50,412 nt of DNA from a candidate division WS2 bacterium ADurb.Bin280 (GTDB taxonomy: Bacteria > Patescibacteriota > UBA1384 > DTJR01). Below, in pieces: positions 14,591-23,311 of the stretch. The translations under genes were made by a program, and so were the position numbers. Numbering within the stretch: position 1 is the stretch's first letter; every line of letters starts with the position of its first letter. The stretch is taken from assembly GCA_002071685.1 (NCBI GenBank), contig MWBO01000016.1, positions 1 to 50,412 on the forward strand, given 5' to 3'. The notes below the pieces were generated by a model. It saw only the letters and a list, made by a program, of their open reading frames with translations, did no database searches and was not told where the DNA came from.

Positions 14591-14614
14591 TTATATATCT
14601 ATTACGAACGTATA

Positions 14615-14643
14615 TTGACAAATGTTATATAATATGTTATATT
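14615..14643 (+). promoter_or_regulatory. Promoter of the CAP-domain gene
   Basis: TTGACA (14615-14620), 17-nt spacer, TATATT (14638-14643). ATG 14654 follows after 10 nt, leaving only a few nucleotides of leader. The sequence ACGAACGTA occurs just upstream of the -35 box and again after the start codon. Confidence 0.7.
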
Positions 14644-14653
14644 ATTAAGTAAT

Positions 14654-15217
14654 ATGACGAACGTAAGAGGGGAAAAAACAAGTCAAATACTAAAAGGAGC
14701 TTTACTCTCCGTTGCCCTACTTGGGTTTGCCGTCTCGTCGGTATTGGCAATTAATATTGTCAGAGCCGATAAAAGCGAACCCTATAATGATTATGCCCTC
14801 AGATTGGTTAACCAAACCAGATCTGAACATAATTTACCGCTTTTAAAGCACGACGAACTTCTCTCCAGGGCAGCTTCAATGAAAGCGCAGGACATGATAG
14901 ATAACGATTATTTTGATCATGTTTCAAAAGATGGAGAGATGGTCTGGAGTCAAATAAGTGCTACCGGCTATGATTACTCGAAAGCAGGTGAAAATTTAGC
15001 CATTGATTATTCCACACTTGACGGTGCATATAGAGGTTGGTTAAATAGCCCCTCGCATTTAGAAAATATTTTGTCAGAAAATTACAGTGATTTCGGTTTT
15101 GCCCAAATAGAAGGTGATTTCGAGGGCAACAAGACAACGGTTTATGTCCAGCTCTTCGGATCAAAAAACAACATATACGAACGAATATTAAGTAAATCAG
15201 GAGGGGAAAATGATTAA
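14654..15217 (+). CDS. Exported CAP/SCP-domain protein
   Basis: 187 residues: a hydrophobic N-terminal signal or anchor (about 14-35, ALLSVALLGFAVSSVLAINI) and a CAP domain from about 45. Family marks are ALRLVNQTRSEHNLPLLKHDE, MKAQDMIDNDYFDHVSKDG, GENLA, WLNSPSHLENILSENYSDFGFA, with the conserved His residues of FDH and SPSH and Glu of GEN. Bacterial CAP proteins are extracytoplasmic and of mostly unknown activity; some bind lipids or act on the envelope. The length is ordinary for a single-domain member. Well separated from neighbours by terminators. Confidence 0.92.
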   Translation: MTNVRGEKTSQILKGALLSVALLGFAVSSVLAINIVRADKSEPYNDYALRLVNQTRSEHNLPLLKHDELLSRAASMKAQDMIDNDYFDHVSKDGEMVWSQISATGYDYSKAGENLAIDYSTLDGAYRGWLNSPSHLENILSENYSDFGFAQIEGDFEGNKTTVYVQLFGSKNNIYERILSKSGGEND

Positions 15218-15283
15218 TATAATTGCCAAGCTGTCTTCGCAATCCGGTTTTACCTGAGAATTTTTCTAGCATTATTTTTTGCT

Positions 15284-15312
15284 AACGGTCTTTTTAAGGA
15301 CCGTTTTTTTTG
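15284..15312 (+). terminator. Terminator of the CAP-domain gene
   Basis: AACGGTC pairs with GACCGTT around an 8-nt loop and runs into eight Ts. Confidence 0.88.
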
Positions 15313-15325
15313 TTTAGTTTGATGC

Positions 15326-15403
15326 TTGACAAGAGGCGCTAGTGTGTTACTGTGATGTGGCTATGGCAATAGCTATGGCCTCGTTTCTTAACGGGGCTTT
15401 TTA
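15326..15403 (+). ncRNA. Short promoter-terminator unit: small RNA or attenuated leader
   Basis: TTGACA (15326-15331), 16 nt, TACTGT (15348-15353) should start transcription near 15360. The product would be only about 45 nt: a hairpin GCTAT-GGCA-ATAGC, then GCC-T-CGTT-TCTT-AACG-G-GGC followed by TTTTTAT. The next gene has its own -10 box after this terminator, so this may be a separate small RNA. Confidence 0.45.
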
Positions 15404-15413
15404 TATAACATTA

Positions 15414-15432
15414 TATATAATATACAGATATG
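15414..15432 (+). promoter_or_regulatory. -10 box with leaderless start
   Basis: TATAAT (15416-15421) is followed after 8 nt by ATG 15430, with no ribosome binding site. Confidence 0.6.
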
Positions 15433-17214
15433 ACAATATGCAATTTATTTAACAAAAAAATATCTTTCAATTCTTTTTTTATTATCTTTGCGGTGCTTTC
15501 TGTTTTCTTTTGGCCGTTTCATGTCAGCGCCCAGCAATCATCTGAGTTGTCCCCCGAGTTTTCTTCCAGAATAGAAATATTGCCTGAAAGTCAGTTTGCA
15601 GATCAAAACGAATTCTTAAATACGTACTCAACTGGATTTAGAGTTTATGCAAAACACTTGAATGAGGTTGTCTTTGAAAACATTGCTATCTTCGTGGACG
15701 ATCAAATAAAACCGATAGACATTAGGGGATTTGATAATTCTGAAAAGGAATATTACTTATCTTCAAATACTGTTTCTGGAGATGAGTTGGCGAATCTTTT
15801 AGACGAGGGCGACCATCAAATACATTTTGCATATCTGCCTGTTGGTGAAAACGATTATATTGTATATCGGACCTTTGATATCAGTTGCGACTTCACTAGT
15901 CCTGAGGGTCAGCTGAAGTTTGATACGAACGCGTCAGTTTTGCCCTATGTTAAAAAAGGTGAAACTATCGATTTTTTGTTTGAACCAAGTGTGTCTTCGC
16001 AAGACATCTCTCGGGTATTATTTGAGATTGGCAACCAAGATCTCGAGGGAGGTAAGAATGAGGACGGCAATTTTGAATATAAATATACGGTCGTAGATGG
16101 TCTTAATTTAACCTACCCGACAATAAAATGTGTAGTCAGCGATTATTTTGGCAATCGGTTTGAAACTGATCTTGAAACCAATCTACTTATCGACGGTCAA
16201 CCTTCGGGGATCGAAATTCTCAGCCCGCTTGATGGTAGATCTTATTCTTCGGGTGCGATTGAATTAATTTATCGTATTGATCCTGAATTTGCCGAAGGAT
16301 CGTTGCGAATTTATTTAGATGGAGAACTCTTTGATGCGGGAGTTGTTGACGACATAGCTGAGGGGTCTCACATCTTGGAAATATACTGCGAAGATGAGGC
16401 GGGAAATCTATCTTACCGTAAGAGTAGTTTCTTTATTGATGCGACCGCTCCGGAAATTTTCAGCCAAACACCCTTCGAGGAAAGCTATTTTCTAGGCGAC
16501 CTGATCGTTTTTTCTGGCAAAAGTGAAGCAAATGCAGATGCTGTTTTAAAGATTGAGGGCAACGCTGTTTCGCTCGCCCTTGCTTCAAAAGCGAACCCTC
16601 AAGGACTATTTGAATTTTCGATTGCAAGCGAGAAGCTTGGGATCGGAAATTTTCATCTGAGCTTGATTTTGAAAGATAGTTTTGGAAATAGTAAAATCTA
16701 TTCTCTTGGAACTTTTAAGATCGAAGAAAATGTAGCTTCCAAATCGCAAGAAAATTGTGTAACTCTCACTCAGGCCAAAAACGATCAAGGCAAACAAGAT
16801 GTCACAGCAAAAATTGCTGACAAGAGAGTAGTCACCCAAAAAAGCGAGGAATCTTTGTCGGAAACTGAACACGCAAGCGGAGCCGGTAAGATTATTTCCG
16901 CCACAGATGACAGGTCGGGCAATGCACGATCTGTCGGTTTTATATTCTTTGCTCTTTTGCTGATAATTGCTATTGCTTTCTTTTCTGCCGGATATTACGG
17001 TTACGCTCTTGTTTCATCAGGAAGAGATTTGGTTGAAAATGATGCTAAAAAAAACGTCACAAAAATCACCGATGATGAAAGAGGAGCTGGCTTGACAACT
17101 GAAAAATACAAATCAGTGCCCCGAGCCGATCTGCCGAAGGATGCAGGTGGCGTGCAATCTTCAAAGGTTCAAAAAGACAACGATGAGGACAAAGGTACTC
17201 AAGTGCGCTGGTAG
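15430..17214 (+). CDS. Exported surface protein with Ig-like repeats and C-terminal anchor
   Basis: 594 residues. Signal peptide at about 14-35 (FFIIFAVLSVFFWPFHVSA), then several beta-sandwich units in the extracellular part, of which two carry a recognisable Ig-like pattern (GIEILSPLDGRSYSSGAIELIYRI; SLRIYLDGELFDAG; ILEIYCEDEAGNLSYRKSSFFIDATAPE). A Ser/Lys-rich stalk (about 430-490) leads to a transmembrane helix (SVGFIFFALLLIIAIAFFSAGYYGYAL, about 500-525) and a charged cytoplasmic tail. Probably a cell-surface adhesin or structural protein; no enzyme motif is seen. The following FtsB-like gene has its own -10 box inside the spacer, so the two are not necessarily one unit. Confidence 0.82.
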   Translation: MTICNLFNKKISFNSFFIIFAVLSVFFWPFHVSAQQSSELSPEFSSRIEILPESQFADQNEFLNTYSTGFRVYAKHLNEVVFENIAIFVDDQIKPIDIRGFDNSEKEYYLSSNTVSGDELANLLDEGDHQIHFAYLPVGENDYIVYRTFDISCDFTSPEGQLKFDTNASVLPYVKKGETIDFLFEPSVSSQDISRVLFEIGNQDLEGGKNEDGNFEYKYTVVDGLNLTYPTIKCVVSDYFGNRFETDLETNLLIDGQPSGIEILSPLDGRSYSSGAIELIYRIDPEFAEGSLRIYLDGELFDAGVVDDIAEGSHILEIYCEDEAGNLSYRKSSFFIDATAPEIFSQTPFEESYFLGDLIVFSGKSEANADAVLKIEGNAVSLALASKANPQGLFEFSIASEKLGIGNFHLSLILKDSFGNSKIYSLGTFKIEENVASKSQENCVTLTQAKNDQGKQDVTAKIADKRVVTQKSEESLSETEHASGAGKIISATDDRSGNARSVGFIFFALLLIIAIAFFSAGYYGYALVSSGRDLVENDAKKNVTKITDDERGAGLTTEKYKSVPRADLPKDAGGVQSSKVQKDNDEDKGTQVRW

Positions 17215-17218
17215 CTTG

Positions 17219-17237
17219 TGATATAATTTTGAATATG
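17219..17237 (+). promoter_or_regulatory. Extended -10 promoter, leaderless start
   Basis: TTGTGA-TATAAT (box 17222-17227) is followed after 7 nt by ATG 17235. Confidence 0.65.
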
Positions 17238-17663
17238 GCGAGGGGTTTTTTCAATCGAAGTAGAATTGATGAGGTGGCTTCAAAAGTGCCACTTAATTTT
17301 CTGATTATTTTACTTGCGATAATTTACACCGGATTCTTACTTTATCAGTCAATATATTTCAATCATAAGTTAAATAAAAAAGTCACTGCTTTGAAAAAGG
17401 AAATTGTGCAGTTACAGGAAAAACAAGAGCAGACAAGGTCTCTAATCGCTTATTACAAAACTAGCTCGTTTCAAGAGCTTGAAGCAAGAAAAAAGCTGGG
17501 CCTGAAGATGCCTGGAGAGAGAGTGGTCAAAGTTGACGTTTTGGATTTGGCAAGCGGTACAGGGGGTGGAGAAGAAAGCCGAGAAAAGAAAAATGACGGA
17601 CTTGATCGATCTAACTTAGATTTGTGGGTTGATTTTGTAAAAGGAAACTTGGACGAAAATTAA
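17235..17663 (+). CDS. FtsB/DivIC-like septum protein
   Basis: 142 residues from ATG 17235 (TTG two codons earlier is possible). The layout is that of FtsB/DivIC: a short cytoplasmic N-terminus, one membrane helix (about 20-42, FLIILLAIIYTGFLLYQSIYF) and a coiled coil (about 48-75, KKVTALKKEIVQLQEKQEQTRSL), then a segment with ELEARKKLGLKMPGERVV, the usual LGMxxPGE-type motif after the coiled coil. FtsB/DivIC joins FtsL and FtsQ/DivIB in the divisome. A charged C-terminal tail of about 45 residues is extra. Confidence 0.8.
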   Translation: MARGFFNRSRIDEVASKVPLNFLIILLAIIYTGFLLYQSIYFNHKLNKKVTALKKEIVQLQEKQEQTRSLIAYYKTSSFQELEARKKLGLKMPGERVVKVDVLDLASGTGGGEESREKKNDGLDRSNLDLWVDFVKGNLDEN

Positions 17664-17670
17664 AAAAACT

Positions 17671-17699
17671 TGACAAAAATAAAATACCATTCTACTATC
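17671..17699 (+). promoter_or_regulatory. Promoter of the 966-residue surface protein
   Basis: TTGACA (17671-17676), 17-nt spacer, TACTAT (17694-17699). AAAGGAG (17727-17733) then gives a normal ribosome binding site 3 nt before ATG 17737. Confidence 0.8.
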
Positions 17700-17736
17700 T
17701 GGTCACTGGTAAAATTAAGGAGAGGAAAGGAGTGGA

Positions 17737-20637
17737 ATGAAAGTCAAGTTAAAAAAATTACTTGCATATCTGGTCTCGTTTGCTATTTGTTTGCCGATCG
17801 TATTTAGTGGCGTTTCGCCGGCTTTGGCGGCGCCGCCTCCACCAACTGCTGACAGAATGTCTGTAAGTGGTGCCACTGGTACTGGCGGAGCTTTTAAAAT
17901 TGGAGACAGCGTAGTTGCTACTTATAAGACACCGAAGGTTGTAAGTGGCATAGATGAGGTGATATTCAAGGTTGTGGTTGACTTTGCTGAATTCGGAGGC
18001 GGACAAATTGATGCTGCTAGAAAATTAGACAGTCCGGATTCATGGGAATACTGGGAATGTTCTTACACTATAGCCTCCGGATCTATAGATTCCACCAACG
18101 CTGATATCTCGGTGCAAGTTTATGATTTCCTCACTCACACTCCAAGTTCATGGGTGAGCGACAATGAAGATCACACAGTTGACAACCAAGCACCTGTTGC
18201 AAGCGGAGCGGGAGTTATTTCTATTGAGGCCAAGAGCAATTCTAATTCTAATTCTACAAAACCCGCTGTTGGCGACACCATCAAGTTTGAGGTAGGGACT
18301 CTCACGGATACCACTGGCGACACGATAACCTACGAGGCTGATTTAAGCACGCCAACCGGTGGCAAAGTCGTTGCCGGAAGCGTTTCGAATCCGATTATCG
18401 AAGGTTCATTAAATGGCTCGAACAAGTTTTCTGTTTCGGCTGTCGATGATGCCGGTAATGTTTTCGCCGGTGCTCTTTGGACTAATTCGAAGATATTTGA
18501 CACCACAAGACCGACATTGACCGGCGCCAGAACAATCTCTACAAATGAAATAGAAGCAAGCTTTAGCGAGGAGATCTACGAGAACTCGGTTGACACAGCG
18601 GACTTTGAGATTTCAAATCCCGATAAGGCGATCTCAAAAGTCGAAAAAACTGCAAGTAGCAAAGTCGAGATCACGACTACTTCCGCATTCTCAAGCGGCG
18701 CCACTCCGACGGTTGAAGTTGTCGATGATGGTGCGGATAGACTTTTTGATACTGCCGGCAATCTGGTCAATCTTCCAGCTCAAACGACTGCTACAGACGA
18801 AATTTTGCCTCAAGTCGGTCCCGATGTCACCGGACTTGTATTCAGCGAAGGAAAGAACGATTTAGGTGATTCATTGAGAGTTGGATTTTCCGAAAACATT
18901 CCTGTCTTTGGTTCAAGTGATGATTTTGGCATCATTTATGACGGCGATGGCGACTTTTCAACTTCTGCCGACCAAAGAGTTGTGCAAGCCATTTCGCTGT
19001 CAAATCCGGAAAGCGATAACACCGTCGATATTTCTATAGCCGATCAGTCTGGTGAAATTGATGCAGGTGGTAAGTTTAAAGTTGAAGTAAACGCTACGGG
19101 CAACGTCAAAGATGCTAGCGGTAATTTCGTTGATGCAAGTGCAAATACTGCCACATCGGATTTTGTTTCGACTTTTGATAGTTTTGCCCCGATAATTACT
19201 GCGGTTGGTTTAAACAAACAAAACGAAACAGTTGGAATTGGCGGCGAGATAATCGTTTTTGCCGAGCTTGACGATATTGCAAATGACAAATATCTTGATG
19301 AGATCGGCGGTACGTTTAACGGTACGATCCTAGATTTTGCTTTTAATCCGGCAACTTCGCGCTATGAGGTGAAGTATCAAGTTGTGGAAGGGGCAGGGGA
19401 GCTAAGCGGTGTTGAAGCGCTCGACATACAATTTAAAGACAGAGCCCAAAACATCTCAAATGTTAAAGCAACACAAAACAGTCAAGTTAATATAGACGGC
19501 GAGAGGCCGGATGCCCCAGTTGTCAGCGATCCAGCCCAAGCAATTATATTAAACAGTGATACTTACAAAATCTTGGGTAGCGCGCAATCTGGAACTAAAG
19601 TAGAGATTTACAGCGATCCAAATGCAGATGGGGACATTAGCGACGGAGCATTATCTGGAAGTGCCGATGTGACAGTTGCTTCTTTCTCAATAGAGGTTGA
19701 TCTTTTGCAGGACGCTCAAAATAATTTTGTGGCAGTTGCAATAGACCAAGCGGGAAATAGAAGCGCTTTGGTTGTGTTGCCGACGATCGCAGAGGATTCA
19801 AGTCCGCCGGAGGCACCGTCAGGTTTCACGATTCGTCTCGAGGGAGATTATGTCGATCTTTCGTGGGAAAAGACGGAGGGAGCAATCTTTTATGAAGTTT
19901 GGAGAAGCGCCAGTCCCTACAAGTTGCTTGCAACTTTGGATGCGCAAAAACTTACTTATCGCGATAGCACTATTGAGAAAGGAAAAACATACTATTATTA
20001 TGTCGCGGCGATTGATGGATCATTTAATCGATCTCAAACAGTCGAATTGTCGGTTAGTGTGCCACTTGCGACAACTGCATCTGCGACATCAACAGCGACG
20101 ACGCAACAAACGCAAGAAACTCAAGAAGGAGTTGTGGTTCTTGCTCAATCCAACGACTACGTTTCTCCGATTGCTGTAGAAAAAAGCGAGCCGACGCCAA
20201 CAGCTCAAGAGTCAGCGACACCTGAAGTAAAGGGTGTTCAAACCGAAGAAAGCGATGAGGGTGAGACATGGTGGCCTCTTCTCATTCCGGCGCTTGCAGT
20301 CTTGCTTTTTGGCGCAATAATTCCTCTAAGTGCTACAAGCGCGATAGCTGTTCCGATAGTCGGTGCGCTTGGTGCCATGGCGGTTGCGGCATATACGTCA
20401 GGATCTATGAAGTCATCGACGATGTATCTGCTTCTTGGCGCAGAAACAATTATTCTGCTTCTTCTCAATTACTACCTTCTCGGCAGACAATCGCAGGATA
20501 GCAACGGAAACGGCGTAGTAGAAACTGTCATAAGAGATACAAAAGAGGATTCCAAGGAGAAAGAATCATCCGATAAAAATCAATCAAAATCAAAAAATTC
20601 CAAGAACTCAAAGAATAAGAAAAAGAGAAGAAAATAG
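17737..20637 (+). CDS. Large surface protein with Ig-like and fibronectin III domains, C-terminal membrane segment
   Basis: 966 residues. Signal peptide 1-32 ending near SPALAAPPPP. The body is a chain of beta-sandwich repeats: segments like ATGTGGAFKIGDSVVATY, SwmB-type units (DTTRPTLTGARTISTNEIEASFSEEIYENS and a second with RVGFSENIPVFG), then a fibronectin III-like domain (about 690-770, APSGFTIRLEGDYVDLSWEK ... YYYYVAAIDGSFNRS). A Thr/Gln-rich stalk follows, then two or three hydrophobic helices (about 850-925) and a highly charged Ser/Lys tail. With the strong promoter and ribosome binding site, this could be an abundant surface-layer-type protein (inference). No LPXTG motif is present, so it is held by its own helices. 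Confidence 0.82.
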   Translation: MKVKLKKLLAYLVSFAICLPIVFSGVSPALAAPPPPTADRMSVSGATGTGGAFKIGDSVVATYKTPKVVSGIDEVIFKVVVDFAEFGGGQIDAARKLDSPDSWEYWECSYTIASGSIDSTNADISVQVYDFLTHTPSSWVSDNEDHTVDNQAPVASGAGVISIEAKSNSNSNSTKPAVGDTIKFEVGTLTDTTGDTITYEADLSTPTGGKVVAGSVSNPIIEGSLNGSNKFSVSAVDDAGNVFAGALWTNSKIFDTTRPTLTGARTISTNEIEASFSEEIYENSVDTADFEISNPDKAISKVEKTASSKVEITTTSAFSSGATPTVEVVDDGADRLFDTAGNLVNLPAQTTATDEILPQVGPDVTGLVFSEGKNDLGDSLRVGFSENIPVFGSSDDFGIIYDGDGDFSTSADQRVVQAISLSNPESDNTVDISIADQSGEIDAGGKFKVEVNATGNVKDASGNFVDASANTATSDFVSTFDSFAPIITAVGLNKQNETVGIGGEIIVFAELDDIANDKYLDEIGGTFNGTILDFAFNPATSRYEVKYQVVEGAGELSGVEALDIQFKDRAQNISNVKATQNSQVNIDGERPDAPVVSDPAQAIILNSDTYKILGSAQSGTKVEIYSDPNADGDISDGALSGSADVTVASFSIEVDLLQDAQNNFVAVAIDQAGNRSALVVLPTIAEDSSPPEAPSGFTIRLEGDYVDLSWEKTEGAIFYEVWRSASPYKLLATLDAQKLTYRDSTIEKGKTYYYYVAAIDGSFNRSQTVELSVSVPLATTASATSTATTQQTQETQEGVVVLAQSNDYVSPIAVEKSEPTPTAQESATPEVKGVQTEESDEGETWWPLLIPALAVLLFGAIIPLSATSAIAVPIVGALGAMAVAAYTSGSMKSSTMYLLLGAETIILLLLNYYLLGRQSQDSNGNGVVETVIRDTKEDSKEKESSDKNQSKSKNSKNSKNKKKRRK

Positions 20638-20661
20638 GTTCATCTTGACTTGCGAAGCCAC

Positions 20662-20697
20662 ATCTGCTACCCTAACAAGGTAGCAGATTGGTTTTTT
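20662..20697 (+). terminator. Terminator after the 966-residue surface protein
   Basis: A perfect 10-bp stem, ATCTGCTACC with GGTAGCAGAT, around a 7-nt loop and followed by TGGTTTTTT. Confidence 0.92.
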
Positions 20698-20711
20698 ATA
20701 AGAGTTTTGAT

Positions 20712-20780
20712 CGCGCGGTGGAGCAGTGGTTAGCTCGCAAGGCTCATAACCTTGAGGTCGGAATCCTCCCCGCGCTACCA
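20712..20780 (+). tRNA. Initiator-like tRNA-fMet (CAU) with shortened T arm
   Basis: Acceptor CGCGCGG pairs with CCGCGCT except C1-U72, the mismatch that marks bacterial initiators; D arm GAGC/GCTC; anticodon stem CAAGG/CCTTG with loop CTCATAA; encoded ACCA. The T arm is only GGAATCCTCC (20760-20769), 10 nt instead of 17: the 5' strand and most of the loop are missing. The gene may be inactive, an unusual tRNA or an assembly error. Confidence 0.65.
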
Positions 20781-20870
20781 GATTTTTCTGTTGCCGGTTG
20801 GCGACAACAGAAAAATGTTTGGGAGTCGGGAGAACTGATTCGAAAGCCGGAGGCCGACGAGCCGAGGCGG

Positions 20871-20907
20871 GGTCGACGGCTTCGCCAGCAGGCGAAGACC
20901 GGTGACC
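20871..20907 (+). repeat. Covarying hairpin, copy B (tRNA-fMet locus)
   Basis: GGTC/GACC, CGG/CCG and TTCGCC/GGCGAA stems around AGCA. Relative to copy A at 14301 the second and third stems differ by paired changes that keep pairing. It is followed, as there, by CGAATCC. Confidence 0.75.
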
Positions 20908-21060
20908 GAATCCCTGTCGGTAGGATGGTTTGCGCCTTAGCATAAAGCTATCGTGGACAATTCATTTGACAGGCCAAGCCTCGCTCCTTTTGCAACCAGT
21001 TTCGCTTGGCAGGCCAAACTTTGCAAACCGATGATGATCTATTGAAGAGTATTTGCATAA

Positions 21061-21088
21061 AAAACAACCCGAAAGGGCTTTTTTGTTG
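21061..21088 (+). terminator. Terminator between the two CAU tRNA genes
   Basis: An A-rich run, CCC-GAAA-GGG stem-loop and a run of six Ts. Confidence 0.7.
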
Positions 21089-21098
21089 TAAAGGGGGC

Positions 21099-21126
21099 TT
21101 TACATTTTATCTCTGAAAGGTAGAAT
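21099..21126 (+). promoter_or_regulatory. Promoter of tRNA-Met
   Basis: TTTACA (21099-21104), 16-nt spacer, TAGAAT (21121-21126), about 18 nt before the mature tRNA. Confidence 0.6.
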
Positions 21127-21143
21127 ATAGCTTGCAAGCAAAA

Positions 21144-21219
21144 GACAGCGTAGCTCAGTGGTTAGAGCGAGGGAATCATAACCCCTAGGTCGGAGGTTCA
21201 AATCCTCCCGCTGTCACCA
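21144..21219 (+). tRNA. tRNA-Met (anticodon CAU)
   Basis: 76 nt with encoded CCA. Acceptor GACAGCG/CGCTGTC fully paired, so an elongator rather than an initiator; D stem GCTC/GAGC; anticodon CAT at 21177-21179; T arm GGAGG-TTCAAAT-CCTCC. The pair closing the anticodon loop is A-C. A lysidine-modified tRNA-Ile2 is the alternative, less likely because a tRNA-Ile(UAU) is present. Confidence 0.85.
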
Positions 21220-21345
21220 AACTCCGCCAGCTCAGGGCTGGCTTCGCTTGGCAGGCCAAACATTCTCTACCCAAGATTGGCTTCCATCTTCGCACAAAGC
21301 TACGGCGGACAAGTCGCTTGACCGACCAAATCTAAGTAAATAATT

Positions 21346-21426
21346 ATTTGACAAACAAAGAAACGAGGAGTTTGCCCAGCGAAGCGTAGCGAATTTGGGC
21401 GAGTCAATGCCCCGTAAAGCTTTTTT
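21346..21426 (+). promoter_or_regulatory. Promoter and structured leader upstream of ftsH
   Basis: TTGACA at 21348-21353 is followed by GCCCA (21374-21378) pairing with TGGGC (21396-21400), and an outer ACGAGG/CCCCGT pairing, then AAAGCTTTTTT. It looks like a terminator-type hairpin in the ftsH leader. Its outer strands resemble those of the short unit at 15378-15403. No ribosome binding site is visible near the ftsH ATG. Confidence 0.4.
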
Positions 21427-21453
21427 AGATAATAAACTAATGTATCAATCAGC

Positions 21454-23247
21454 ATGAAAAAAATTACTCCGCAACAGATTAGGATGGTCGCAACTATCAT
21501 TGTCATTTTTTTGATAGCCAGCGTTCTTTTTAACATGAATGGATCGCTATTTGGCGAAAAAACCGAGGAAAGCAATTTGACGGAAATCAGCAAACAATAC
21601 AGTGCCGGAAATATCACCAAGGTAATTATTGATGGCAGTGAGGTGACGGCGCAACTCAAAGACGGTCGAAATCTCAAGACCTACAAAGAGCTTGATACTT
21701 CATTGAGCGATTATGGGATATCGCCGGAAGATGTAGAATATGAGGTAAAAAATCCCGACAGTGGCAGTTTTTGGCCGACTTTCCTTTCGGTCATTTTGCC
21801 GTTTCTGCTTCTTGGAGGATTCGTCTATTTCTTGATGCGACAAGCTCAAGGTGCCAATGTTAAGGCAATGAGTTTTGGAAAATCTTCAGCGCGACTGGCA
21901 AATTTAAAAAACAAAATTACTTTCGCTGATGTTGCTGGACTTCAAGAGGCAAAAGAAGAACTTGTCGAAGTCGTTGATTTTTTGCGCCATCCGGCCAAAT
22001 ATAAGGCAATTGGCGCCGAAACTCCCAAGGGTGTTTTGTTAATCGGTTCGCCGGGGGTAGGAAAAACGATGCTTGCCAAAGCGGTAGCAGGCGAGGCGGG
22101 AGTGCCTTTTTTCTCAATTTCTGCCAGTGAATTTGTGGAAATGTTTGTAGGGGTTGGCGCTTCGAGAGTTAGGGATTTATTCAATAAAGCCAAGCGAAAC
22201 GCCCCATGCGTGATTTTTATTGACGAGCTTGATGCGATTGGTCGCCAGAGAGGCGCAGGACTTGGTGGAAGTCATGACGAGAGGGAACAGACCCTCAATC
22301 AAATATTGGTTGAAATGGATGGTTTTGATACCGATACGAGAGTGATTGTTTTGGCGGCAACCAATAGGCCTGATGTTCTTGATCCCGCTTTGCTTCGACC
22401 GGGAAGATTTGACCGAAGAGTGACTTTGAGTCTGCCTGATAAGAAAGAGCGCGAAGCGATTTTGGCGATTCACGGCAAAAATAAGCCACTTGAAAAATCA
22501 GTCGATCTCTCAAGAGTAGCTGGCAATACGGTCGGAATGAGCGGAGCGGATCTAAAAAATGTAATGAATGAAGGGGCAATTCTGGCGGCACGTGCCAATC
22601 AGAAAACAATCACCGAGAGCGATCTGATGAAGGCGATCGAAAAGGTGACGCTGGGGCCGGAGAGAAAAAGCAAAATAATGAGCCAGAAGGAAAAAGAAGT
22701 ATCCGCCTATCACGAAGCTGGTCACGCGATTGTCGGCAAAATGCTCAAAGATGACGAGGAATTACAAAAAATTTCGATTGTCTCACGGGGGATGGCGCTT
22801 GGCTACACTTGGGCGATGCCGAAGGAAGATAAGTATATGCGCTCCAAAACCGAGTTTATAAATGACATTGCCGTTTTGCTTTCGGGTAGAGTAGCCGAAA
22901 AAATGATCTTCAACGAATTGACTACCGGTGCTTCAAACGATCTGGAGCGGGCGACCAAGATTGCCAGAAACATGGTTCAGGTTTATGGAATGAGCGAAGT
23001 GATCGGCCCCGTCGTAGTCGGTCAACGAGAAGAGCTGGTTTTTCTGGGACGCGAACTCGGTGAACACAAAAACTACAGCGAGCAAATTGCTTCACAGATT
23101 GACAGCGAAGTCGAGAAAATCGTACTCGAAGGCGAGAAGAGAGCAAGAGATATTCTTGGCAAAAACAAGGCGAAGCTTCAAAAGCTTACTAAGCTATTGA
23201 TCGAAAAAGAAACCCTCGAGAGGGAAGAGATTGAGAAGGTGATTTAG
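21454..23247 (+). CDS. ftsH: ATP-dependent zinc metalloprotease FtsH
   Basis: 597 residues. Two membrane helices (about 10-28 and 108-128) flank a small extracytoplasmic domain; then the AAA+ module with Walker A GSPGVGKT (198-205), Walker B IFIDELDA (254-261) and the second region of homology with RPGRFDR (315-321), and the M41 protease with zinc motif HEAGH (420-424) and the third ligand in the [14 protein letters not shown] segment. FtsH is a hexameric membrane protease that removes unfolded or short-lived proteins, including membrane proteins. Length is slightly shorter than in E. coli, with no long C-terminal tail. It follows the tRNA-Met locus and its leader is structured. Confidence 0.97.
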   Translation: MKKITPQQIRMVATIIVIFLIASVLFNMNGSLFGEKTEESNLTEISKQYSAGNITKVIIDGSEVTAQLKDGRNLKTYKELDTSLSDYGISPEDVEYEVKNPDSGSFWPTFLSVILPFLLLGGFVYFLMRQAQGANVKAMSFGKSSARLANLKNKITFADVAGLQEAKEELVEVVDFLRHPAKYKAIGAETPKGVLLIGSPGVGKTMLAKAVAGEAGVPFFSISASEFVEMFVGVGASRVRDLFNKAKRNAPCVIFIDELDAIGRQRGAGLGGSHDEREQTLNQILVEMDGFDTDTRVIVLAATNRPDVLDPALLRPGRFDRRVTLSLPDKKEREAILAIHGKNKPLEKSVDLSRVAGNTVGMSGADLKNVMNEGAILAARANQKTITESDLMKAIEKVTLGPERKSKIMSQKEKEVSAYHEAGHAIVGKMLKDDEELQKISIVSRGMALGYTWAMPKEDKYMRSKTEFINDIAVLLSGRVAEKMIFNELTTGASNDLERATKIARNMVQVYGMSEVIGPVVVGQREELVFLGRELGEHKNYSEQIASQIDSEVEKIVLEGEKRARDILGKNKAKLQKLTKLLIEKETLEREEIEKVI

Positions 23248-23311
23248 AAATCTGGGGCAAGATTATTTGCACTATAGTGGCTGATGGTTGGTGCTACGCT
23301 GTCAATTGTCT

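Larger units (their letters stand above)
20941..21329 (+). repeat. Repeated spacer segments around tRNA-Met
   Basis: 20941-20977 and 21293-21329 are diverged direct repeats (common core AAAGCTA and GGACAA), and TTCGCTTGGCAGGCCAAAC occurs exactly at 21001-21019 and 21243-21261. They bracket tRNA-Met(CAU). The 817 bp between 20637 and 21454 hold two tRNAs, these repeats and regulatory hairpins, but no protein gene. Confidence 0.75.
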
